Shown piece after piece: positions 8,489 through 15,531 of a DNA stretch of 64,000 nt. Positions within the stretch are counted from its first letter, which is position 1, and each line of letters begins with the position of its first letter. The notes below the pieces were generated by a model. It was given only the letters and a program-made list of their open reading frames with translations. It searched no databases and had not been told where the DNA came from. The stretch is from DASTFY01 sp963829955 (GTDB lineage Bacteria > Actinomycetota > Acidimicrobiia > Acidimicrobiales > Ilumatobacteraceae), in contig CAWHKS010000003.1 in assembly GCA_963829955.1 (NCBI GenBank), positions 102,441-166,440 of the forward strand, read 5' to 3'. Both the position numbers and the translations under genes were made by a program.

Positions 8489-9883
8489 ATGGTCCTGATG
8501 ACCGGAGTCCGCTACCTGCTGCCTGACGTGCCCATCAGCAGCGTCGATGAATATCGCGCCGGCGGCGGAGGCCAGGGCATCGTCGCGGCCCGCCGGCTCG
8601 GGCCGGAAGCGACCGTCGACGAGATCACCGCGTCCGGGCTGCGCGGGCGCGGCGGCGCAGGCTTCCCGACAGGCGTGAAGTGGGGTTCGGTGCAGACGGC
8701 CGGGGGAGGCCGGCACTACGTCGTGGCCAACGGGGCGGAGGGTGAGCCCGCCACGTTCAAGGATCGGATGTTGATGCGACGCGACCCGTACCGCGTCATC
8801 GAGGGCGCGGCCATCGCGGCGTCGGTCGTCGGTGCCGCCGAGGTGTTCGTCGCCACGAAGCGATCGTTCGTCACCGAGATCGCCGCGCTGCGACGGGCGG
8901 CCGTGGAGTTGAGCGAGTCGGGGCTGCTCGCCGACCTCGAGGTGGTCATCGTCGAAGGTCCGGACGAGTACCTGTTCGGTGAGGAGAAGGCGCTGCTCGA
9001 GGTCATCGAGGGCCGGGACCCGCTGCCCCGCCTCCTTCCTCCGTGGCAGCACGGGCTGTTCGCCACGGTGCCGGCGGGCGGCTGGGAAGGCGAGGTCGTC
9101 ACCGGCCGGGGCGACAGCAACCCGACTGTCGTCAGCAACGTGGAGACGATGGCCACTGCCGCGCACGTGCTGGCCCAGGGGGCCGACTGGTTCCGATCGA
9201 CGGGCACCGCCCAGTCGCCGGGCAACATCCTCTGCACCGTGGTCGGTGACGTCGTCCGGCCGGGGGTCTTCGAGGTCGAGCTCGGGACGCCCCTGGCCGA
9301 GCTGCTCGCACTGGCCGGCGGCCCACCCGCCGGCCGGCACTGGCGGGCGGCGCTGTCTGGCGTCTCCAACGCCGTGTTGCCGGCCGCCGACTTCGATGTC
9401 CCCCTCACCTACGAGGACATGACCGCCCGCGGCTCGGGGCTCGGCGCGGCCGGGTTCGTGCTCTACGACGACAGCACGGACATGCTGAGCGTCGCCCGCG
9501 AGCTGTCGCGTTTCCTCGCCGTCGAGTCGTGTGGCCAGTGCCCACCGTGCAAGGAAGGGTGCATGCAGATCACCGACCGACTGCTGACGATCGAGGTGGG
9601 CGGCGGCAGCGATTCCGACCTCGGGGAGGTCCAGGCCTTGCTCCGGCAGGTCACCGACGCCAACCGCTGCTACCTCGGCACGCAGGAGCAGATCGTCGTC
9701 TCGAGCATCCTGCGCCGCTTCCCCGAGGATGTCGCCGCGCACCTCGAAGGGACGGCGCCGCCGCTTCGATCCGTGCTGGTCCCTTTGGTGAAGGACATCA
9801 CGGACGACGGTGTGGTCGTCTACGACGACCGGCACGCCAGGAAGCGCCCGGACTGGTCGTTCGACGACGCACCCTCGACCTGA
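8489..9883 (+). CDS. NuoF-like (complex I 51-kDa subunit-like) flavo-iron-sulfur protein
   Basis: 464 residues. The FMN/NADH loop RGRGGAGFPTGVKW is near residue 53, EGEPATFKDRMLMRRDP follows, SLBB-like segments come next (NILCTVVGDVVRPGVFEVELG), and a C-terminal iron-sulfur motif ends it (ESCGQCPPCKEGC with a distant Cys in ANRCYLGTQEQ). Together these match the NADH-oxidising subunit of complex I and related hydrogenase or formate dehydrogenase diaphorases. It has no NuoE or NuoG partner beside it, so its electron acceptor is unknown. The usual CGEE is FGEE here. Start may be ATG 8489 or ATG 8498; no ribosome site decides. Confidence 0.85.
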   Translation: MVLMTGVRYLLPDVPISSVDEYRAGGGGQGIVAARRLGPEATVDEITASGLRGRGGAGFPTGVKWGSVQTAGGGRHYVVANGAEGEPATFKDRMLMRRDPYRVIEGAAIAASVVGAAEVFVATKRSFVTEIAALRRAAVELSESGLLADLEVVIVEGPDEYLFGEEKALLEVIEGRDPLPRLLPPWQHGLFATVPAGGWEGEVVTGRGDSNPTVVSNVETMATAAHVLAQGADWFRSTGTAQSPGNILCTVVGDVVRPGVFEVELGTPLAELLALAGGPPAGRHWRAALSGVSNAVLPAADFDVPLTYEDMTARGSGLGAAGFVLYDDSTDMLSVARELSRFLAVESCGQCPPCKEGCMQITDRLLTIEVGGGSDSDLGEVQALLRQVTDANRCYLGTQEQIVVSSILRRFPEDVAAHLEGTAPPLRSVLVPLVKDITDDGVVVYDDRHARKRPDWSFDDAPST

Positions 9884-9893
9884 CGGGAGCTTG

Positions 9894-10724
9894 TCAGCCC
9901 GCCGTAGCCTCGGCGGCGTCGGCGGGATCCGTGGCCGGCGGCGGCCTCCTGGTGGAACGGAGCTGCAGCAGCATCCGAACCGCGACTGCGGCGAGGAGGA
10001 CGGCGAAGAGCACGTTGGAGGTCGTCTCGGAGAGGCCCACGGACACCTGTGACGCCGCGAACGCGGACACGATGCCGGCCATGCCGACCACCGCGGCGAT
10101 CCGGAGGTCCGTGTTGTGCTTCGTGCGGTTGCGCCACGTGCCCATCACGGCGGTCGGCACGATGACGGCCAGCGACGTGCCTTTGGCCACCACGGCGGGG
10201 ATGCCGAAGAGCACGATCATCGCCGGCACCATGACGATCCCCCCGCCGACGCCGAGGAGCCCGGCGAGGATGCCCGTGATCAGCCCGATCAGCACCAGGA
10301 GCGCCCCGCGGCCGACCGTCAGGTCCGAGCGGCCGACGGCGCTGGAGTGATCAGCGATGAGGCGCACGGCGGTGAGCAGCAGGAAGCCCGCGAAGACGTA
10401 GCCGAGCACGCGCTGGGGCAGGACGTGGAGGATGTGCGTGCCGATGACGGCGCCGCCGACCGCGCCGATCGCCAGTAGCACGCCGACCGGCCAGTCCACC
10501 TTGTCCTCCAGGGTGTAGCCGATCAGGCTGGCCACGGCGATGGGCAGCACGGCCGCCAGCGACGTGCCGTGGGCGAGGCGCTGGTCCATGTGCATGAACA
10601 GCACGAGCGCGGGGACGATGAGGATGCCGCCGCCGACGCCGAACAATCCGCCCAGGAACCCGGCCACCACCCCCAGTACGGCCGCCCGCACGAGCCAGCC
10701 CTGCGCCCGTGCTGTCGCCGTCAT
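9894..10724 (-). CDS. TSUP (TauE/SafE) family permease
   Basis: 276 residues with about eight membrane helices and the internal duplication typical of the family: FLGGLFGVGGGILIVPALVL in the first half and LAGLLGVGGGIVMVPAMIVL in the second. Members export or import sulfite, sulfoacetate, sulfonates or related organic anions. Its stop is ten bases from the convergent NuoF-like gene, so the two are not co-transcribed. Substrate cannot be inferred. Confidence 0.92.
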   Translation of the reverse strand: MTATARAQGWLVRAAVLGVVAGFLGGLFGVGGGILIVPALVLFMHMDQRLAHGTSLAAVLPIAVASLIGYTLEDKVDWPVGVLLAIGAVGGAVIGTHILHVLPQRVLGYVFAGFLLLTAVRLIADHSSAVGRSDLTVGRGALLVLIGLITGILAGLLGVGGGIVMVPAMIVLFGIPAVVAKGTSLAVIVPTAVMGTWRNRTKHNTDLRIAAVVGMAGIVSAFAASQVSVGLSETTSNVLFAVLLAAVAVRMLLQLRSTRRPPPATDPADAAEATAG

Positions 10725-10772
10725 CGCCCTCAGGCTGCCACGTCGCCCGGATGAGTGGGCAAGGCCACGCCG

Positions 10773-11165
10773 TCACCCGTACAGCGTGAAGCCCGCCTGG
10801 GCGAAGTCGTCATCGAAGGCCATGGCCGTCGTGATGCCCTCGTCACGCATGATCGTGAAGCTGGTGACGTCGACGAGGGACAGACGCCGGTTGCCGGCTC
10901 GTCGCCAGCCAGCTACCGCCCGGCGGTGGGTCGCCCGGTCGATCGTGGCGAGCACGGCCACGGGCAACAGGCCGTCGTGAAGCTGATCGACCGCCCCCAT
11001 GCCGAGCCGACGCTGCACCAGCGCGGAGGTCTCCAGGACCACGTAGGTGTGTGTGAGCACGGCATGCTCGTCGAGGATGCTGTGCCACCGATCGACTGCA
11101 GGTTCGTGATTGGCGTCGTCTTCGTCGAGCAGCGCGTACCAGGCCGACGTATCGACCAGGATCAC
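10773..11165 (-). CDS. vapC: PIN-domain toxin, VapC type
   Basis: 130 residues. It starts MILVDTSAWYALLD with the first acidic residue Asp5; Glu45 (VVLETSALV), Asp99 (LSLVDVTSF) and Asp118-120 (AFDDDFAQAGF) complete the magnesium-binding ribonuclease site of PIN toxins. The GTG start overlaps the antitoxin stop by four bases, the normal antitoxin-first order, so the pair is translated together. Targets of VapC toxins are usually tRNA or rRNA; here the target is unknown. Confidence 0.92.
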   Translation of the reverse strand: MILVDTSAWYALLDEDDANHEPAVDRWHSILDEHAVLTHTYVVLETSALVQRRLGMGAVDQLHDGLLPVAVLATIDRATHRRAVAGWRRAGNRRLSLVDVTSFTIMRDEGITTAMAFDDDFAQAGFTLYG

Positions 11166-11401
11166 CAGCGGTCCCCAGCGGCCAGCACCTCGTCGTGATC
11201 GACCGCCGTGTTGGACGTGCCGGACCGGAACCCGCCGACCGCATCCCTCGCGCGGGCCCGGGTCCGCTCGGGGCCGCCGTCGTCCAGGAGCAGGTCGAGA
11301 GCATCCCTGATCAGGGCCGCGAGCGAAATCCCGCGCCGGTCCGCCTCGATACGGGCGAGCCGCATCTGATCGCTACTGAGCGAGATCTGGGTCCGGATCA
11401 C
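11162..11401 (-). CDS. vapB: Ribbon-helix-helix antitoxin, VapB type
   Basis: 79 residues from GTG 11401: VIRTQISLSSDQMRLARIEA, a beta strand plus the first helix of a ribbon-helix-helix fold, then GISLAALIRDALDLLL. The C-terminal part (residues 45-79) is the flexible toxin-binding tail. The frame is open far upstream, but the start must lie here because RTQISLS is the normal antitoxin N-terminus. It should bind and silence the downstream PIN toxin and repress the operon. Confidence 0.85.
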   Translation of the reverse strand: MIRTQISLSSDQMRLARIEADRRGISLAALIRDALDLLLDDGGPERTRARARDAVGGFRSGTSNTAVDHDEVLAAGDRW

Positions 11402-11441
11402 CTCAACATGATAACAGTTCGTGCAAAGTGATGTAATCGCC

Positions 11442-12083
11442 TCAGGGCCTTCGGGCCAAGACGCTGAGGAGGGGTTTGTGGCGCGGGCCGTGGTGACCGA
11501 CCTCGGCGTCGGTGAAGCCGGCGGCCTTGCACTGGTCCGCGAAGCGCTGGGCCTGAGCCTCGGTCCAGCCGTGGGATCCGTGGCCGGTCGCCTCTGGCGT
11601 GACGCGGCGCTCGATGGCGAGAAGCCGGCCCGCGGGCCGAAGAACCCGTCGAGCCTGCTCCAGTCCCGCGGTGAGATCACCCCAGTGGTGCACTGTCGAC
11701 AACGACCACAGAACCGAAACGGAGCCGTCGGCGAGCGGGAGCTGCTCGGCCGTGCCTTCGAGGTAGTGCGCGCCCGGGCCGCGGCGGAACGAGCCGAGGG
11801 CGCGAGCGACGCGGAGCATCACGGGGGCGGGGTCGACGCCGACGACGGACGAAGCTCCGCAGATCGTGGCCCGGCGGACGGCGACGCCCGGTCCGCAGCC
11901 GACGTCGAGGACATCGTCGTCCGGCCCGACGTCGGTCAACCGGATGGCAAGGTCAGCGGCCGGGCGACGACCGACGCTGAACGTCAGCGCGGCGACGAGA
12001 CCGCCGAGCCCGGCGAACGTGGGATGGTCGGCGTGGTGGTTGGGCGCCATTTCGGCGCCGCGGAGGGGAGTCGAAGCGTTCAT
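11442..12083 (-). CDS. Class I SAM-dependent methyltransferase
   Basis: 213 residues. Motif I is DDVLDVGCGPGVAVRRA (about residues 56-72), motif II contains VVGVDPAPVML, and a motif-IV-like SVSVLWSLSTVHHW follows. Between motif IV and the C-terminus is ARRVLRPAGRLLAIERRV, typical of Methyltransf_11 enzymes acting on small molecules. The substrate is not evident. ATG 12083 lies 11 bases from a dyad shared with the divergent MerR gene, so it is probably controlled by that regulator. Confidence 0.88.
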   Translation of the reverse strand: MNASTPLRGAEMAPNHHADHPTFAGLGGLVAALTFSVGRRPAADLAIRLTDVGPDDDVLDVGCGPGVAVRRATICGASSVVGVDPAPVMLRVARALGSFRRGPGAHYLEGTAEQLPLADGSVSVLWSLSTVHHWGDLTAGLEQARRVLRPAGRLLAIERRVTPEATGHGSHGWTEAQAQRFADQCKAAGFTDAEVGHHGPRHKPLLSVLARRP

Positions 12084-12093
12084 GAGATCCGAC

Positions 12094-12123
12094 CTTGACA
12101 GTTGAACCCGACTTCAAGTCAAG
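12094..12123. promoter_or_regulatory. Shared MerR-type divergent promoter/operator
   Basis: A near-perfect dyad: CTTGAC (12094-12099) and GTCAAG (12118-12123) outside, TTGAA and TTCAA inside around CCCGAC. Read on the plus strand, TTGACA (12095-12100) is a -35 with a stretched 19-base spacer to CAAGTG, placing the RNA start at the GTG of the regulator. Read on the minus strand, TTGACT is a -35 with a 19-base spacer to CAAGGT before the methyltransferase ATG. Long spacers with a central dyad are the hallmark of MerR-family operators. Confidence 0.7.
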
Positions 12124-12131
12124 TGTTCGGC

Positions 12132-12548
12132 GTGGAGGATCTGTTGACGATCGGCGAGGTGGCACAGCGAGCGGGCGTTGCCACCTCGACGGTCCGGTTC
12201 TACGAGCGCCGCGGCCTTCTCACCGCCGACGCCCGCCTGTCGGGGCAACGCCGCTACCGAACCCAGACGCTGCGCCGGCTGGTCTTCATCGGCATGCTCC
12301 AGGACGCCGGTCTCTCACTCGAAGACATCGTCGGCGTTCTCGACGCGGGGAGCGTGGCGGAGTGGAAGGCCATCGCCCGTCAGCGCCTCACGGCCCTCGA
12401 CGCCGAGATCGCCCGGCTCCAACGAGCGCGGGAGTACCTGGACGGAGCCCTCTTGTGCCGGTACGACCACCCCGCGACCGATTGCCAGATCATGGGCCTG
12501 GAGATCGATCGACGGCTCGCCCTGTCGGCTCAGCCGTCTTCGAGCTGA
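12132..12548 (+). CDS. MerR-family transcriptional regulator
   Basis: 138 residues from GTG 12132. The winged helix-turn-helix reads LTIGEVAQRAGVATSTVRFYERRGLL, followed by QRRYRTQTLRRLVFIGML and a dimerisation helix. There are only two cysteines (LCRYDHPATDCQIMG), so this is not a classic mercury or SoxR sensor, though a CxxxxxxxC metal or redox site is possible. The frame is open to TTG 12102, but that start lies inside the operator dyad, and GTG 12132 sits at the predicted RNA start, so the transcript would be leaderless. It is divergent from the methyltransferase gene. Confidence 0.88.
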   Translation: MEDLLTIGEVAQRAGVATSTVRFYERRGLLTADARLSGQRRYRTQTLRRLVFIGMLQDAGLSLEDIVGVLDAGSVAEWKAIARQRLTALDAEIARLQRAREYLDGALLCRYDHPATDCQIMGLEIDRRLALSAQPSSS

Positions 12549-12579
12549 AGCGAACGTTCGTCGACGATTGCCTCAGGCT

Positions 12580-12822
12580 CTACGACCCGGAGCTCCCGAG
12601 TTCGTAGGCCTGTCGGAGCCAGAGGCGGAGCTCATCATCGACGTCGCTGGACCCGCGAACCTCGACCACCGAGCCGACCTGCGACGCGATCAGCTCGTCG
12701 AACGTCGCGCGCAGCTGCTTCGGGCGCTGAACGAAATGAGTGTCGACATCTGCGGTGTCATGCGAATGGAACTGGTCCTCCCGTGCGAAGGTCCTCGCGC
12801 AGCTCGGACAGGTCCAGCTCAC
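12580..12822 (-). CDS. Shortened DUF5655-type zinc-finger protein
   Basis: 80 residues: MSWTCPSCARTFAREDQFHSH is a zinc-finger-like head (CxxC plus His residues) as in DUF5655 proteins, then PKQLRATFDELIASQVGSVV starts the DUF5655 domain. After VVEVRG it jumps to SSDVDDELRLWLRQAYELG, which resembles the extreme C-terminus of the family. From memory full proteins are about 70 residues longer, so the middle strands appear deleted in frame. It may be a remnant. It is convergent with the MerR regulator and downstream of the zinc-ribbon genes. Confidence 0.55.
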   Translation of the reverse strand: MSWTCPSCARTFAREDQFHSHDTADVDTHFVQRPKQLRATFDELIASQVGSVVEVRGSSDVDDELRLWLRQAYELGSSGS

Positions 12823-12847
12823 GACATGAGTCAGCGAGAATTCGGGA

Positions 12848-13093
12848 TCAGCAGCGGTTGAACCCGACGCGGAACTGCACTCGCCGCCACCATGACCCTG
12901 GAGGCGCGGCGCGGGTCATGCGTTCGAGCTGTCGCTTGCGCGTGCTGAGCCAGTCGACGCAGCAGAAGCAGACGCCGACCTCCGGGTGGCCGCTCAAGCG
13001 GAGGAGGCTGGCATCGACGCTGCGGTCACCGCAGCACCAACATCCGGTGTCCGCTGGCTCGAGGTAATCACCGCCGACGGCTGTTCTGTCCAT
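12848..13093 (-). CDS. Small CCG zinc-ribbon protein
   Basis: 81 residues. The start at ATG 13093 is fixed by a strong AAGGAGG ribosome site six bases upstream. Two cysteine pairs are spaced like a zinc ribbon: CWCCG near residue 18 and GVCFCCVDWL near residue 42. The C-terminus is basic and Trp-rich. The same CCG...C..C..WL layout begins the neighbouring VOC protein, so the two heads are homologous. Its first 100 bases overlap the end of that gene in another frame. Function is unknown; metal binding is very likely. Confidence 0.75.
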   Translation of the reverse strand: MDRTAVGGDYLEPADTGCWCCGDRSVDASLLRLSGHPEVGVCFCCVDWLSTRKRQLERMTRAAPPGSWWRRVQFRVGFNRC

Positions 13094-13596
13094 GGCGAGC
13101 CTCCTTCGTCCTCAGTGCGTCGGCCGATTCGAATGTGGTTGCCGCTGGGATCGGTGAGGGTGAACTCGTGCATCCCCCAGGGCATGTCCTCGATCGGCGT
13201 GACCGACAGCCGTGCGGCGACGAGACGGGCATGCCAATCGTCCACGTCGTCGGTGATGATGTAGCAACCAGCGTGATTGGTCGTCGGGTCGAGGCCCTCG
13301 ATTCGGGCGAGGTCGAACACGCCTTGGTCGGCGAGGTGCACGAAGGCATAGCCCTCGTCGTATTGCTCGACGTCGAACCCGGCTGCCTCGCAGAACCGCG
13401 CCGCCAGCGCCATGTCAGCGACGGGCAACCTCGGCGTGACGTCGACGCCTCCCGCCTGGCGCACCAACCAACCGATGCAGATCCGACAGAGCTTGACCTC
13501 GTCGTGGCACAACAGCGAGGCCATCATCGAGGGGTCCCGCTCCTCGCCGCAGCAGTAGCAGACCATGCCGAAAGGGTACGCCTCGGCCTCGCGCAC
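12994..13596 (-). CDS. Zinc-ribbon plus VOC (glyoxalase/bleomycin-resistance fold) protein
   Basis: 200 residues. Residues 11-45 form a zinc ribbon (MVCYCCGEERDPS then KLCRICIGWLV). From about residue 52 a VOC domain follows: VTPRLPVADMALAARFCEAA, GYAFVHLADQGVFDLARI and MHEFTLTDPSGNHIRIGRR, the last being the typical terminal strand with a metal-ligand-like Glu. The domain ends near residue 167; the remaining 33 residues overlap the next gene and are probably unstructured. ATG 13566 (MVCYCCG) is an alternative start. VOC proteins bind metals, antibiotics or metalloids; here the mercury-like neighbourhood suggests a thiol or metal role, which is inference. Confidence 0.8.
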   Translation of the reverse strand: MREAEAYPFGMVCYCCGEERDPSMMASLLCHDEVKLCRICIGWLVRQAGGVDVTPRLPVADMALAARFCEAAGFDVEQYDEGYAFVHLADQGVFDLARIEGLDPTTNHAGCYIITDDVDDWHARLVAARLSVTPIEDMPWGMHEFTLTDPSGNHIRIGRRTEDEGGSPWTEQPSAVITSSQRTPDVGAAVTAASMPASSA

Positions 13597-13692
13597 AACT
13601 GCCGTCGGTGATCGATCCCCCGGATGAGTCAGCAGCAGTCGTCCACGTCCTCGGCCTTCGGCACACGGCGATCGGTCGGCACGACCGGCCTG

Positions 13693-13965
13693 CTATGGAG
13701 CGCGGCGGCTGGCGGTGAGCTCGACCGTGACCGGTTCGGAAGCCTCGCTCGAAGCGCACGCAACGGCACGTCGCCGGCGGCGGGTGACGACGAGAGCTGA
13801 GAGAGCCGCACCCATGAGGAGCGCGACGGCGCCGAACAGCGCGAGGCCGGCGGCTGTGCCCAGCCCGATCGCGGCGAGGGCGCCGAGGATCGGGCCCGCG
13901 CAGCAGACAGCGCACGCCGCCGCGCCGACGCCGACGATCGTGGCGCTCTCCTTCTTGGTGCTCAC
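13693..13965 (-). CDS. Small Cys-rich membrane protein, possible metal (mercury) transporter
   Basis: 90 residues with two membrane helices. Helix one holds AAACAVCCAGPILGALAAIG, with a Cys-Cys pair set in the membrane as in MerF, MerT and MerC mercury transporters; helix two is ALFGAVALLMGAALSALVV followed by a basic stretch. The GTG start overlaps the stop of the upstream MerR-family gene (4 bases), so the two form an operon. A different frame just downstream ends DVDDCC, which could be the lost true C-terminus if there is a frameshift near 13700. Mercury as substrate is inference. Confidence 0.7.
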   Translation of the reverse strand: MSTKKESATIVGVGAAACAVCCAGPILGALAAIGLGTAAGLALFGAVALLMGAALSALVVTRRRRRAVACASSEASEPVTVELTASRRAP

Positions 13966-14735
13966 GCGGCAGCGCCGAACATCGACTCGACGATCAACCG
14001 TGCGTCCTCAGGAGCACGCACTTCGAGAGCGACGCCCCGTGTGTCGATGGTGATGGCGAAATGGAAGAATTGGCAGCAGTCCTGCTCGGCCGCAACGAGT
14101 CGGATCAGCTCGGCGATGGGCACCGATGCGGCGAACAGGCAACGAACGCCACCATCGATCCGCTCGCGGCGGGCGACATGGGCGAGCAGCGACTGCCAGT
14201 CGCCGAGCCGACCCTTCATGGAACCTGCGGGCAGGGTGCAGGCGATCGCCGGCTCGCCAGCCGCGACGGGCTTGGCGGTCAGGCTGACCTCGTGAACACC
14301 CGCTGCCGGGCCGTGCTCCTGAGCAGGGTCGCTGACGCAGCCGCACTCCGAGTCACAGGCGCCATCGGGCCGATGACGCTCGAGCGCCACCGCTGCCTGT
14401 TGCAGCTCGCTCGTGAACGTCATGAGCTCGACGATCTGTGCCTGCGCGTCAGCGACCTTCCCGGCCACCAACCGGCGGAGCTGATCCTGGATCGGTCCGC
14501 ACTGGCCGCCGTCCCAGGCCGTGGTCAATCCGGTGATCTCCTCCAGGGTGCAACCGAGCTGCTTGGCCCGGGCGATGAACGCCAGCCGCGGCAAGGTGCG
14601 CTGGTCGTACGTCCGGTAGCCGGCCGGGGTCCGTGCCGCCTCCGGCAGCAGCCCGATCTGCTCGTAGTACCGCAGCGTCGCCGCCGTGAAGCCGCTGGCC
14701 TCGGCGACCTCTTTGATCCGGAGCCCACCACTCAT
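13962..14735 (-). CDS. MerR-family metal-responsive regulator with extra C-terminal Cys domain
   Basis: 257 residues from ATG 14735 (GTG 14741 is also in frame). The N-terminal helix-turn-helix is LRIKEVAEASGFTAATLRYYEQIGLLPEAA. Metal-ligand-like cysteines follow in WDGGQCGPIQDQL and in GACDSECGCVSD, matching the three-Cys arrangement of mercury-sensing MerR proteins. Residues 150-257 form an added domain ending EQDCCQFFHFAITIDTRG, a Cys-Cys feature not found in plain MerR. It heads an operon with the Cys-rich membrane protein and has its own dyad operator 16 bases upstream. I infer mercury or another soft metal as inducer. Confidence 0.85.
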   Translation of the reverse strand: MSGGLRIKEVAEASGFTAATLRYYEQIGLLPEAARTPAGYRTYDQRTLPRLAFIARAKQLGCTLEEITGLTTAWDGGQCGPIQDQLRRLVAGKVADAQAQIVELMTFTSELQQAAVALERHRPDGACDSECGCVSDPAQEHGPAAGVHEVSLTAKPVAAGEPAIACTLPAGSMKGRLGDWQSLLAHVARRERIDGGVRCLFAASVPIAELIRLVAAEQDCCQFFHFAITIDTRGVALEVRAPEDARLIVESMFGAAA

Positions 14736-14750
14736 CGCCACCCAGGGTAA

Positions 14751-14772
14751 ACCTTCATGTCTGCTTGAAGGT
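14751..14772 (-). promoter_or_regulatory. MerR operator and promoter
   Basis: Perfect 7-bp inverted repeat ACCTTCA-8 bases-TGAAGGT. On the minus strand it sits between a -35 TTGACC and a -10 TACCCT separated by 20 bases, the over-long spacer that MerR-family proteins require. The predicted RNA start is within a few bases of ATG 14735, so the regulator mRNA is near-leaderless and autoregulated. Confidence 0.75.
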
Positions 14773-14819
14773 CAAGAGCCGGTCGAGAGGGGCATCCGTC
14801 ATCAGCAGGCGACCGGTGG

Positions 14820-14906
14820 CGGAAGGAGTGGGATTCGAACCCACGGAGACCCGAAGACCTCAACGGCTTTCGAGGCCGTCCCATTCGTCCGCTCTGGCAT
14901 CCTTCC
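14820..14906 (-). tRNA. tRNA-Ser (anticodon CGA)
   Basis: 87 bases on the minus strand. The 7-bp acceptor (GGAAGGA...TCCTTCC), a long variable arm typical of serine tRNA, the T-loop GGGTTCGAATCCC and the anticodon loop CTCGAAA (anticodon CGA, codon UCG) are all present. The CCA end is encoded in the DNA (14817-14819). It lies 11 bases after the tadA stop. Confidence 0.96.
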
Positions 14907-14917
14907 GGCGGGGAACT

Positions 14918-15397
14918 CTAGAGGTCCGGCCCTCCGGCCCCACCCCGGCCCGGCCGCCGCTCGGCGAAGAAGGCCGTGAGCAGCGCGGTACTCTCCGCGG
15001 CTCGGAGGCCGTGGCCGACGGGCGGGTTGTGGTTGAGACGGGGGTCGGCCAGCACGTTGTAGAGCGAGGCCGTCGCCCCGCCCTTCAGGTCGGCGGCGCC
15101 ATAGACGAGGCGGCCGATGCGGGCGGCCAGCAGCCCGCCGGCGCACATGATGCAGGGTTCCAGCGTCACCACCATCGTGCAGTCGACCAGCCGCCAGGTG
15201 CCGAGGGCCGCGGCCGCGTCCTGCAGGGCCAAGAGCTCGGCGTGGGCAGTGGGGTCCTGGCGCTGCTCGCGCTCGTTGTGGCGCCGGGCGATCACCGCAC
15301 CGTCGTGCAGCACGACGGCACCGACCGGGACCTCGCCCTCGGCCAGCGCGGCCTCGGCCTCCGCCAGCGCCAGCGCCATGGCCTCATCATCGTTCAC
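14918..15397 (-). CDS. tadA: tRNA-specific adenosine-34 deaminase
   Basis: 159 residues from GTG 15397. The enzyme converts A34 of tRNA-Arg(ACG) to inosine. The zinc and catalytic motif is complete: HAE with His52 and Glu54 (DPTAHAELLAL), and PCxxC with Cys82 and Cys85 (LEPCIMCAGGLL). The GTG start lies 3 bases beyond the mature 3' end of tRNA-Ser(GGA), and ATG 15379 (MALALAEAEAAL) is an alternative that avoids this closeness. The open frame reaches far upstream through the tRNA, but that part is not protein-like. It sits between two tRNA-Ser genes on the same strand. Confidence 0.93.
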   Translation of the reverse strand: MNDDEAMALALAEAEAALAEGEVPVGAVVLHDGAVIARRHNEREQRQDPTAHAELLALQDAAAALGTWRLVDCTMVVTLEPCIMCAGGLLAARIGRLVYGAADLKGGATASLYNVLADPRLNHNPPVGHGLRAAESTALLTAFFAERRPGRGGAGGPDL

Positions 15398-15399
15398 GG

Positions 15400-15484
15400 C
15401 GGAGGGAGTGGGATTCGAACCCACGGTGGGTTGCCCCACACACGCTTTCCAAGCGTGCCGATTCGGCCGCTCTCGCATCCCTCC
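15400..15484 (-). tRNA. tRNA-Ser (anticodon GGA)
   Basis: 85 bases on the minus strand with acceptor GGAGGGA...TCCCTCC, a long variable arm, T-loop GGGTTCGAATCCC and anticodon loop TTGGAAA (anticodon GGA, codons UCC/UCU). Unlike the tRNA-Ser at 14820 the CCA is not encoded (CCG follows the discriminator G), so CCA must be added by the nucleotidyltransferase. Confidence 0.96.
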
Positions 15485-15531
15485 AGGGTCGGGCAAGGCT
15501 ACCGGGGGAGGTATCCTGTCCTCCTCACCCG

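Noticed and set aside
10773..11401. VapBC pair as a novel toxin-antitoxin system
   Set aside because: All PIN acidic residues and a normal ribbon-helix-helix antitoxin are present in the standard order; it is an ordinary member.
12132..12548. SoxR-type redox regulator
   Set aside because: There is no four-Cys 2Fe-2S cluster motif, only two distant cysteines.
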